Origin: Bombus terrestris
Lineage: Eukaryota; Arthropoda; Insecta; Hymenoptera; Apidae
Direction of reading: 5' to 3'
Length of the DNA stretch: 64,000 nucleotides
Assembly (NCBI RefSeq): GCF_910591885.1
Contig: NC_063274.1
Location: 4,836,001-4,900,000, forward strand
Within the stretch, counting starts at the first letter, position 1. Each line of letters starts with the position of its first letter. Positions 55,101-64,000 of this stretch are shown here, piece after piece. The position numbers and the translations under genes were made by a program. Under the pieces are notes generated by a model that worked only from the letters and a program-made list of their open reading frames with translations, searched no databases and was not told the origin of the DNA.

Positions 55101-58100
55101 TGTATATGTATAGATATATATATAGAATATAATATGTATATATATATATGTAGAATATGTACAATAGAGGCAGTATAGTAACGTAGCAATGTAGAGGAGA
55201 GAGAGGGTGGCCCCGCCGCGGACCTGCCCCTGCCGCCCTACAACACCTTGTACACTTATAACTTGGCATCGCACACTCACGCTGCATACGGTCGTTCCCA
55301 ACGCAAGAGCTAGCATTCGCCGACTCTTCGAAAATTTAGTTTCATACAGATAACAGATTTTTGTTTAGAAAATACTTTATACAAATTTACATTCGTACAT
55401 ATAAGCGATGCACTTACGTTGTTAATTTTTATCCAAATGTAAAATCTCTTTTCAAAGAGTCGAGACAAGGATGGAGGAGAAAACACAGGATGTGATAATG
55501 GCAGGTCTCGTGCAGGAGGATGAGCCACGCTAAGCGTGAGCCGTCATTAAGTACCCGTCATCAGGTCTCTACGTTCCTGAATGACGTCCGATGGCTTTAT
55601 ATCAGATAAAAAAAGACTCCTTCTCGAATGAACGCGTAAGAATTTAACGAGCTGTGTGATCACGCATCTTCATTGTATCGGTTCACGTTGAAAGCTATTT
55701 ACAGCGGTGAGACAGCACTAACACACATCGAAATTTTCAGATGAAGCGAAAACGAAGAAACGTGTGCGAATAGAGACTGTGGAAAATGTTTTGTACTCGC
55801 TATGACTTCCACGGAGGCGCAAGAGAAAGAGAACAGCACTTCGAGATCCTCACGCGGTTCATTCGCGAGTGTGGGCAACCGTGTACGCACTCACGCGATC
55901 GACACTCGTACGGATTTCGGGCGGTCAGGCGGTCGTCAGGCAAAAATGAAGGGGGCCTAGAGGAGGATTACCATGAACCACAAGCCGCTGCGTGTGTGAT
56001 ACCTCTGCGGCCAGATTACGGGCCACGCACGAGTAGTTGCCGTTGTGATCTGGAGATAAACTTTCAATCATCAGTATGCTATTGTACTGGTCCATATTGG
56101 TGACACTGACTCGCTCCGACGGTCCCATAGATCGTCCGTCCTTGAGCCAGGAGATCGAGAGCGGCAGATCGCCTCTTGTCACCGAGCAAGTCAATGTAGT
56201 TCTTTCGCCGAGATGAAGATCACGATCTGCCGTGAATGGGCTAATTTTGGGAGGAACTGGAATAATAACAACAACGACACCTCGTGAACTCGAGAAGCAT
56301 AGACGAAGATAAACACGTCGCATCTGGCAATCCTTCGCTGCTCATCGTGGAATCCTAGAAATTATCTTCTTCTTTTTCTCATTTTTTCTTTTTTTTGGGC
56401 GGTTCTTTCACCTTGCGATTTAGGTCATATTCGATTTAGGTCTTCGTCTTTGCCACGAGACAATAGTTAAGACTTGGTATCGTCTTCTCGGCATCGAAAC
56501 ACCTGTAACAATCGTACAATAGTGGCACGAACGAAATGCCTTACCGATCACTGCGACGTCTCCCGATCTTCTCGCGTTGTGTCCTTGTTTGTTCCTTGCT
56601 GAACACGTGTACACCCCTGCGTCGCCCTTCTTCTGTACGCTCGTGATGACCAAAGTGCCGTCCTTAAGCACTTTCTGCCGGAGATCGTCTGGTAATTCGC
56701 GATTTGCCCGCTCCCACTTGATTTCCTCGATCGGGTAGCCAGCCACTGGACACTTCAAGCGAAGAGTTTCGCCGGCGACGGCAGTTACCTTTGGAATTAG
56801 TCGAATGTATGGAAGACCTGAAGGGAAAATCCAGCGATTAATATATTAAGATTTATGGATTATGGAAGAAAAGTAATTTATCGGTAGTTTCGCTGATTTA
56901 AAATAATTAGAATCAGATCCAATAAATTGGAAATATTTATTTATGCAATTCTGAAATCTTAGAATTAATTTTTAATTTTGCAACCTTTTTGAAAATTTTA
57001 CCCGAAGCTTCTACAAGTCAGAATGAAAGATTTTCTTATTGCAGGAATATACGAAATTTCGTAGCAAGATAACTTCGAAAGATGTGTGTTATCATTGCAG
57101 TGAGAAGTGGAATTGGTCTGACTATGAACACGGTAGTACTACTTTTACACTGCTGGAATAAAATTCTCTTGTCGGCAACAAAATTTTGCATGAAAACATA
57201 AAATCAAATGCAAATTTCGCACAGAATGTGTGAATAGCAAAGAATGACAAAATTTTGTTACTTCGAATAGATGAAATATTCAACTGAACGCATGAGCAAA
57301 CGGCCTAACATCATACGCGGTAATGCTACTTATTCGTTCATAGCTGATAACGCAGTGACGTATTTTAGCCATTTTACGTGGCTCTATTTACTCGTGTAAC
57401 TTATTTCCATTTTATTTAAATAATTTTCAGCTGCGAAGGGCGTCATAGAGTCAGAAATCAAAGCTCAAACGTAAACCATAAATTGGACAAACTCTAACAG
57501 GACATCAATTTGCTAAACATTATTCACGAAGTTCGGTCACCGGATTTAGCATGAAATTTACCGTAAACGTTGAGGCGTGCAGCGTGAGTGACTTTCCCTG
57601 CTCGATTTTCAGCTGTGCAAGAATATTCTCCTCCATCCTCCACCATCACATGACTGATATTGACGTGCGATATAACATCGCCGTGAACTGTCACGTATTG
57701 ACCGATAACGAACCTTCGGACATGGATAACAAATTCTCCTTTAATGAACCGTAAATTATTTCTAGATTATATCTAATATAATATTTCTAATATAATTTAT
57801 AAATTATTTTTGACATAATATTTACAGATAGACGAAAATTGGCAGAGAAATGCGCAAAACTCTAGAAAAATGGCCCTCAAAATCGGTAGATATCTGGCAT
57901 TGATGTCGAGTAACTGATACAATCTCGCTTTTTTCGATAACGCCATGTATATCTCAATATTGTTTCTCTGTTTCCTTTCATTAACTTCAACGAATCACTT
58001 AGATACATATTTATAGGATACATTCAGTCATATCTGTCCTAACCCATGGACGATCATGCGTTCTACCGAGTCTCTACAGCATGTGAAACCAGTATGTAAA

Positions 58101-59938
58101 AGAACAGAGTTTTTCCGTAAAAATTCTCATTGACAAAATAATCAGCGATGCACTAAACAAACCTCAGAAATTCCTATAAACTCGTACCACCGTACGTCAT
58201 TCGTTGATCTTTTTTTCCAGCTTATATTATCATTTAGCAGAATTCCGAAAGGACGAACGAATATTTCCATCGAGAATGTTCCAAATTGAAGCTATATTTC
58301 ACGAGCAAAGCTCTCTACGCAATTTCAGCAAAATCCTCCAAGTTAATGAACAAAGTTTTTTTTCAATTAACGATTAACTTTGATGGGGGAGGGAACACAG
58401 TAACTTTCTACTTCCAATACAGCGCAGAGAGACCACTTTTCAATTACCGCGTCGCAATGCGCGTTCTCGACCAAAGCGGCCCGATTTCAATGAAATTGCT
58501 AATTTCACGTGTACCGAGAGTCGCGGGAAACAGTTTGTGCGACGAGAAGCGAATTGCACGCGTTTCGCCCGAAGCTGGAGGATCGTATAGGATGGCTTTT
58601 CACAGAAAGGGGAAGGAAATGGTCGAGAACGAGGCGGTACAACAACGAAGTGGCACAGGAGAAGAATCACAGAGCGTCTTTTATGTCGATCTGTCGTTAA
58701 ACCTTACGAGGGTCTCGCGTCATATCCTCTCGTGTCCGTCCTCTCGTACCTTTGCCTTCTCTATCCTCGACGAATGACGGCCCGTGTCGTCGCAATAAAT
58801 ATTCCCCGGCTTCTTGCTGGGATATTGCACTTGAAATTGAAATTGGCCTGGCTGCAGATGCGACCTCTTGACTATCGCCGCCAGGAGATTGCATTTTAAT
58901 TACGAGGCATCAAGCACGCGTTAAAACAATTGTTCCAGAGTTACGATCGTATGCTTTATGCGACGATCAAAGAAGCAGTAGCGTATTTTATCAGTCGTAT
59001 GCGGAAGTAATGGTTGTCACGTTGAGTATCGTTGAATTGAGATTTAGCACGGGCACGTGACAAATTAACCGACTAGCGGAAATAGTTTAAAATTAAACGA
59101 TCAATATTAAGCAGACAGTTATAGAAATGAAAAAAATTTAATCGGACAAAATATCTCGTCGGAGTATTGCATAATTTAACACGAGCGTGTTGACAAATTA
59201 ATCAGCTAGTTGGAATGTTTTAAGATTAAACGGTCGATAGTTGTAAGAAATAGGAAAGATTTAACAAGCTGGAATATATTGTTAGTTGATAAATTATTAC
59301 GCAAGACGACCTTGATAACTTATAATAGGTAATAAATCAAATTAAGTTCGATACTTAATGTAGCAACACTGAATACTTGGAGTAAGAATATTCGTTTCTT
59401 GTTTCTTTTCTATCTGTTAATTTGATAAAATGTATTTATATAATTCTTGTCTATAACCTGCAACTTACAATTTGTCGATTCTACTATTATTAATATAACA
59501 AAATTAAATTTGATGTTTGACAAATCTATCATTTTTTATTTATTTCTTGATCAAAAAGCCATTATATGATTGTTACAGTTAGATAAGTTAAATTAAAAAC
59601 CATACGAGCAAAATCTACACTTCAGTCTTTACACAACCTCTCGTACAATTCTATATCCGGATCAAATTAATTAAGTAACTTATAATTTGCCTTGCAGCGT
59701 CTAATCGATATATGCAACAATTAACGACCAATTATACCTTGCATTACGTTAAATACACCGGTATTTGGTTACGTACAATTAAATGAAGCCTACCTTCCGT
59801 TGGTTGGCAGAGGAAAGCCGTCCAAGGCCCAGGAGACTTGTGGTGTTGGATTCCCAGCAGCGGAGCACTTCAAGGATACAGCCGGGCCCGGTTGCAACGT
59901 TTGTTCGATAAACGAATAGAGCAGCATCGGTGGTGCGT
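42658..59938 (-). CDS. Dscam2: Dscam2-type cell adhesion receptor, Ig5 to C-terminus (5' end outside window)
   Basis: Homophilic neuronal recognition receptor. Coding exons: 59794-59938, 57562-57713, 56545-56817, one of 55972-56256 or 54600-54899, then 51244-51363, 50609-50782, 50351-50501, 49868-50016, 49659-49790, 49133-49433, 48363-48541, 48115-48284, 47909-48047, 47667-47784, 47140-47591, 46882-47063, 46364-46757, 45967-46110, 45431-45583, 44472-44710, 43754-43907, 43585-43687, 42658-42910. All phases agree, giving about 1,520 residues. Order: Ig5, Ig6, Ig7 (alternative), Ig8, Ig9, four FN3, Ig10, two FN3, a membrane span (VILPLIVAIVSLVVAVVIVG, exon 45967), and a cytoplasmic tail. The tail has DISPYATFQL, a Gly/Ala-rich stretch, SDISPMSEQKSLPRRGRSR and the C-terminus NPSSDYSIAV. 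Name rests on two alternative Ig7 exons, as in fly Dscam2. The honey bee member described as AbsCAM is the likely orthologue (from memory). The first four Ig exons and signal peptide lie beyond 64000. Confidence 0.92.
52106..52131. repeat. (GA)13 tract
   Basis: Perfect GA dinucleotide run in a Dscam2 intron, flanked by A-rich sequence. Confidence 0.95.
52282..52415 (+). promoter_or_regulatory. Candidate plus-strand promoter and first exon inside a Dscam2 intron
   Basis: TATAAA at 52282-52287 lies 29-36 bp before possible initiators (CGCATCG near 52311 or CAGT at 52317-52320). A GC-rich leader follows, with a consensus donor GTGAGTGG at 52414. The orientation is opposite to Dscam2. No downstream exon could be assigned, so this is only a candidate. 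Confidence 0.3.
53214..53236. repeat. (TA)n tract
   Basis: Perfect TA dinucleotide run in the same Dscam2 intron. Confidence 0.9.
54600..54899 (-). CDS. Dscam2: Alternative Ig7 exon, second version (300 nt)
   Basis: Encodes a second complete Ig7 beginning VPPIIEPFTFQEGLSEG, with Cys in TVCGVA, the same ISWLKDG core as the other version, and Cys in DYTCVAANPAAEV. Splice phases are identical to those of the other version. It follows a strong pyrimidine tract on the gene strand. It reads as an alternative to 55972-56256, since two Ig7 domains in series would break the conserved Dscam layout. Confidence 0.93.
54900..55971. other. Dscam2: Intron between the two alternative Ig7 exons
   Basis: The 1,072-bp spacer is rich in TATA/TATG simple sequence (about 55003-55160). 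It includes a GC-rich patch at about 55205-55240. No third Ig7-like exon is visible. Confidence 0.6.
55972..56256 (-). CDS. Dscam2: Alternative Ig7 exon, version nearest Ig6 (285 nt)
   Basis: Encodes a whole Ig domain beginning VPPKISPFTADRDLHLG, with Cys in TLTCSV, Trp in ISWLKDG and the second Cys in NYSCVARN. Enters and leaves in phase 1, so it joins exon 56545-56817 upstream and 51244-51363 downstream. Length divisible by 3. The intron before it is only 288 bp. Confidence 0.93.
57714..59793. other. Dscam2: Dscam2 intron within Ig5
   Basis: This 2.1-kb intron splits the Ig5 domain. A plus-strand open frame of about 160 codons crosses 58286-58777, in a locally GC-richer part, but starts only at a non-ATG codon and shows no domain. 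No exon on the gene strand is visible. Confidence 0.6.
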
Positions 59939-60134
59939 CTGCGAACAAAGAAAACAAGACCAGGACACGTATATTTCTCGGTATCCTTCGTTTTTAACAT
60001 TCTTCCCTTTTCCAACTACCCTCGTACTTTGCTCGCGTTTTATACGACTTCAAAGAAGCATTTGAAGCACACGCGGTTATGAAACGGCCAGAGAAATATC
60101 GAAAGAAATACCGAGCACAGAGGAAGAGAAATTC

Positions 60135-60152
60135 TTTTTTTTTTTTTTTTTT
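60135..60152. repeat. T18 homopolymer
   Basis: Uninterrupted run of 18 T in the upstream Dscam2 intron. Confidence 0.9.
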
Positions 60153-60499
60153 GACGTTGCTACTCGACACAGATTGGACTTTCGATCGCGGTGAAGTCCC
60201 TCCGTTTCCATCGGTCGATTCAAAACGAGGATGGAGAAAGGCGGAACGGGAAGCAGAAGAAGAAAGGTCGAGTCAGCTCGACCAGAGAATAGCCATTCGA
60301 TTCGTAAATGACCGCGACGCGATCGGATCCATCTCGTTAAAAACGATACGCGGGAAGGTTAGGGAGCAGCAGGTAAGGGTTGAATTGGATAGCAGATAAC
60401 GGGAGAAGTAGAAATCCCCGTTTGCTCGGGGAAGAAGAAAGAACAAGAGGCAAGAGCGTGAAAGACCACGACGGATTCTTGATTCTGAAAGCCGCCACG

Positions 60500-60523
60500 C
60501 CTGCCTGCCTGCCTGCCTGCCTG
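60500..60523. repeat. (CCTG)6 tetranucleotide repeat
   Basis: Six copies of CCTG, followed by degenerate GCTGACTGACTG. Confidence 0.9.
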
Positions 60524-60931
60524 GCTGACTGACTGTCTCCCGTGCATCGCGATAGAAAACGAAAGACAATGGGCTCTCTGCGACGGAAGCGCGTCAGAAT
60601 ATTTTTCTCTCTCGATGTTTCTATCTCGACGACACGACGACCGGTGGAAAGGGGTCTAGGAAGGATGAAACGGAGAAAGAAAGAAAGAAGAGTAGAGGAT
60701 AGAAAGTAGAGGTAGTGGAAAGGCAAAGAAGAACTGGGAAAGTCCAAGATCGAAGTCGAGCCTCTCTCGGTCGACGCCGAGGGACGGAGCTCGCAGGATG
60801 AGAGACTTTCCATAATTAAAAGTGTCGATTTCTTCGTCATTAAAAATGCTCGAGCGTCCCGTTACAAAAGACAGTTCCGTCGTCTAGAAACGAAGAGACA
60901 AGCGGGTGGATAGATACGTAGATAAATAAGA

Positions 60932-60932
<1 letters not shown>

Positions 60933-60990
<58 letters not shown>
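60933..60990. repeat. Compound (GATA)n (GA)n tract
   Basis: About four GATA units run directly into about 20 GA units, inside the upstream Dscam2 intron. Confidence 0.95.
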
Positions 60991-60994
<4 letters not shown>

Positions 60995-62759
60995 AGAAGG
61001 AGGAACAGATGACTAAAACACTTTTGTCTATGATGAATACAGGCAGGAAGTAGAAACTATGTTCGCGGATCCGTGTGGAAATTGATGAATCTCGTCTCGA
61101 TGCCTTCGAGCGATCGTCAATACGTAGTCGCGAAACCGCGACACTTCGTCCGCTGGTTTCAATAAAACAGAATTTCTACCTGATGTTTATTCAGTCTGTC
61201 TGCCTTGGGAGAATCGTGAAGGAAGCAGGGAAATCGCGAGGCGAGTGTCGAAACGTTATGTGGTAGTTGGAAAATGTGGAGCTTTCCTGTAAATGGTCCT
61301 GAAAATGGTTCGTAGTAGTATAAGTCTATAATAATTCATAATATACAACTGTATAGAGTATACCGCTATAATATTTTAGTATACACAAAAAAAGATCGAG
61401 ATGCTATAAATATAGCGTTCTGAGATTAACTGCTAATCACTGAGTGATAATTAAAATAGATGTAAGATAAAAGTGAATAAAATATATGTATATGAAACAG
61501 ATATGTACAAACATAAAAGACATGTAATTGGAAAAAGATACGAAGGAATAATACGCGAGCATCGAGAGCTTTTGTTAGTTGGAGCTATGGGTCATTTAAA
61601 AATGTCCACAGAATTAATCAATGTAACTGTGAATTTTTTAGGAGACTGTTATTTTTACGAACATCATCATAACGGTTATTTTACGTTGAATACTTTGTAT
61701 GCTTTTACACATCGTGTACACTCTATGTATTTTTCTATCTCAATGTCTAAATATGCGCGCTCTAATTATACATTATACACAAGCTTAAATAAGTTACAGC
61801 TTTGCTTCGTATTAATTCGTAACAACGTTTATTACATTAATTAAACGTTTTCAACATCACATCCATAGAAATCTCTTTTTCCTGTATTTCACAGCATGAA
61901 AGAATTTTGAGAAAGACGAACAAATTTCAGCGAGGAAAAAAATGTCCCAGTTGTCGACGTTACAGCTTCGTCGAAGTGTATTCACGAGGCCGTGAATCTT
62001 CATTCACGCGGCTCGACAAAATACGAGGCAGCCTGGCGTAGCCACATCCACGAGAGAGGCGAAATTTCATAATGCACTATAGTTCATAATTTTCGCAGGA
62101 AAAGTAATAGTTTAGTGCTCTTGCGATCGTACTTTTTATATACGCAAACTCGGCCTTTTTTTTCTTTCTTTACGTCACCACGAAGGCAAGAAGAAATTCG
62201 AAGCACCACGAGAGTGTTCCTGTCGAAGTCGAGAAAAGCGATTCGTAGGTTACCAGGGCGTTCGATCGGAACGCGATTGGTCTCTATTCGGTTGCAGCTC
62301 GTCAACGAAACGACTTTTTTCCGCTAGCCTCTTGGCTCGTGGCATTACAGGCAAGTCATCTCTTTCCCTTTTATTCCTACATTTTTCCTAGTCGTAAAAT
62401 TGTAACGAACCGGTAATCCTCCCTCTCTCTCTTCCTGTCTCTCTAAACTCCTCCTTGGATATATATATATATATATTTTGGCCTCTCTCTGTTGCTCTGT
62501 GTCCAGACCACGGTAGGTCCTTACCACGGGTGTATGGCTTGCTCGAATTCCCTTTGACGTAAATTCCGTGCATTACCGACGCTGACGAGCGAGAGACGCT
62601 AACTTCATTGTTGTTTCAAAGGCTCTCCTCTGGCTGGTTTCCTCCGCGTCCCTCGCCAACGGCATGTTCCTCTTTCATGCGCTACTCCTCATCCATAGGT
62701 TGGCGGTCCAGATATAGGGCAAACGGTCCAGAGAAAGAAGAAGGGAGAGAGGCAAAGGA

Positions 62760-62761
<2 letters not shown>

Positions 62762-62792
<31 letters not shown>
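62762..62792. repeat. (GA)n tract
   Basis: About 15 GA units in the upstream Dscam2 intron. Confidence 0.95.
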
Positions 62793-62796
<4 letters not shown>

Positions 62797-64000
62797 TTCG
62801 TGGTGGTTACCAAAGAGTAGAGGGGAAAGGGGGTTGACAGTGGTAATAGTGGCGAGTATGGAGGAGGTAACGAAAGGGATGGGAAGAGGTAAAGCGGCGT
62901 AAAAGAAGCCTCCTCCACTTCAAAGCGGAGATCTCTGTTCTCTCGACGTAACGGTCCACGTGGTTGACATGCTCTTTTCATGATAATCGAGTTCCTGGTA
63001 ATACGATCGGTAACGTTCACTGCCGATCACGCGAACCTACTTTGGAGAGCGCTACGCTTGCATCGCTTCTGACACGTAACCGTGTCGCGTTCTCGAAAAG
63101 GGGTGAGAGATCAATTCTCACAGGTATCGATCGGGTGAAAGTATTTTGGGGGCAATGGGGCTCGATTTCCAACGATCGATGAACAGAACACTTGCAATGA
63201 TGGAAGTTTGTAAGCGGCGAGGGGAATCGTGATTACAAGCTTGGTTTGGGTCTGCCAATTTGGTATTATACTCGATGTGTCTTTAATGGTGTAGTATTAA
63301 CGAGGCATGTTACGCAATATGTAATTGCGTATTAAATCGTTTTGATATCATCATTCGTTGAATTTTAATTTTTCTGTTTTTATATCGATACGTATTGGAC
63401 ATGAGTACCTCCGAAAAATTACGCAAATTAGTTGTAACGATGTTGAGGGTTGGAGCGAATCAATTGGAAATTCGAAAAAGTCCAAGACTGTTGAAATAAT
63501 ATCTATTGAACGTAAAATTCGAGCACACGCTGCTAAATTACTAAATTAGATTTGATGAATGAATTTTTAATAAGAAATCGGTTAATTCTTGAATAATTTC
63601 TTAGAACGCTTGCTTGTTTCAATCGAGGTATCACTTGTAATTATCAAAGAGCTAAAATTTGTAAACTGTTTGTTGTTCAATATAGCGACACTTGAATCGA
63701 TTAGTATTTTTAATTAATTTTATGCCAGTCGAAGTGGAACGCAATTATTAAAATCAAATTCTAGAGCAATCAAATATATCGATAATCAAAATCAGAGGTA
63801 AAACAGTAAAATTTATTAATTCCATACAAATTGCTTGGTTAATAAAAAAAATTAATTCAAAATTAATATTCTAATTGTATAGTTTTTTTCTAGACGAAAA
63901 TAAAAGCCGTTGTTTATTTTACATACATTTGCAATGGAACGAGGTCGCGGATTCTAGACGTCACGTCGTATCAATTTATTAAATTTCCTCCCTGGTAGAA

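Larger units (their letters stand above)
59939..64000. other. Dscam2: Dscam2 intron upstream of Ig5, running off the window
   Basis: At least 4 kb without any Ig-like exon on the gene strand, so the exons for Ig1-Ig4 lie farther right. It is rich in simple repeats. Open frames at 60337-60840 and 61473-61844 lack domain character. Confidence 0.65.

Noticed and set aside
54592..56323. Possibility that the two Ig7 exons are successive Ig domains
   Set aside because: Including both would give Dscam an extra Ig between Ig6 and Ig8. They share the same core and the same flanking phases, as expected for alternatives.
58286..58777. Plus-strand open frame of 163 codons inside a Dscam2 intron
   Set aside because: It starts at TTG rather than ATG at its 5' end, shows no domain or composition bias typical of a protein, and lies in a GC-richer patch where stops are rarer.
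60337..60840. Minus-strand open frame of 167 codons upstream of Ig5
   Set aside because: Composition is driven by CCTG and Ser/Leu-rich simple sequence, with no Ig signature, so it is not a Dscam2 exon.
61473..61844. Plus-strand open frame of 123 codons (from a non-ATG start)
   Set aside because: AT-rich composition, no recognisable domain and no flanking splice or promoter signals.
1..64000. tRNA, rRNA, CRISPR, transposase or integrated viral genes
   Set aside because: No tRNA cloverleaf, array of spaced repeats, transposase or reverse transcriptase motif or terminal repeats were noticed on either strand by eye; degenerate short elements could be missed.

Overview
The window is nuclear DNA from an insect, most likely a bee or close hymenopteran relative. 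It is AT-rich, its introns are mostly short (60-500 bp), and its genes encode recognisable arthropod proteins. The closest resemblance I recognise for the Dscam-family gene is to the Drosophila and honey bee Dscam2 type. No bacterial, phage, CRISPR or intact transposon feature was seen. All gene models below were built by hand from reading frames, GT/AG splice sites and phase bookkeeping. Every internal intron phase in the six complete multi-exon models closes correctly.

Layout, left to right: (1) 1687-11486 (+), a 3,154-residue PWWP-domain and C2H2 zinc-finger protein, almost all of it in one 9.2-kb exon, with a low-complexity Ser/Gln/Tyr tail. (2) 13987-17712 (-), a complete class III PI3-kinase (Vps34/PIK3C3), 10 exons, 887 aa. 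(3) 18718-20896 (+), the chaperonin subunit CCT3, head-to-head with Vps34 across a 1-kb shared promoter region. (4) 21877-28931 (+), a death-associated protein kinase with kinase, ankyrin, Roc-COR and death domains, 20 exons, 1,157 aa. (5) 32714-34217 and 36019-37518 (+), two tandem divergent tropomyosins, each 284 aa, with identical coding-exon lengths. (6) 42658-59938 (-), the 3' two thirds of a Dscam2-type cell-adhesion receptor (Ig5 to C-terminus), including two alternative Ig7 exons. Its 5' exons lie beyond the right edge.

The genes do not form one pathway. Vps34 (autophagy and endosomal PI3P) and CCT3 (cytosolic folding) are housekeeping genes. DAPK is a stress and cell-death kinase. 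The tropomyosins are actin-filament proteins. Dscam2 is a neuronal recognition receptor.

Points most worth following up: the tandem tropomyosin pair carrying Arg in a coiled-coil core position; the DAPK that has DLG in place of DFG and no visible calmodulin-binding autoregulatory segment; the two in-frame Ig7 cassettes; a candidate plus-strand promoter inside a Dscam2 intron; and a 5.1-kb stretch (37519-42657) with no assignable gene.
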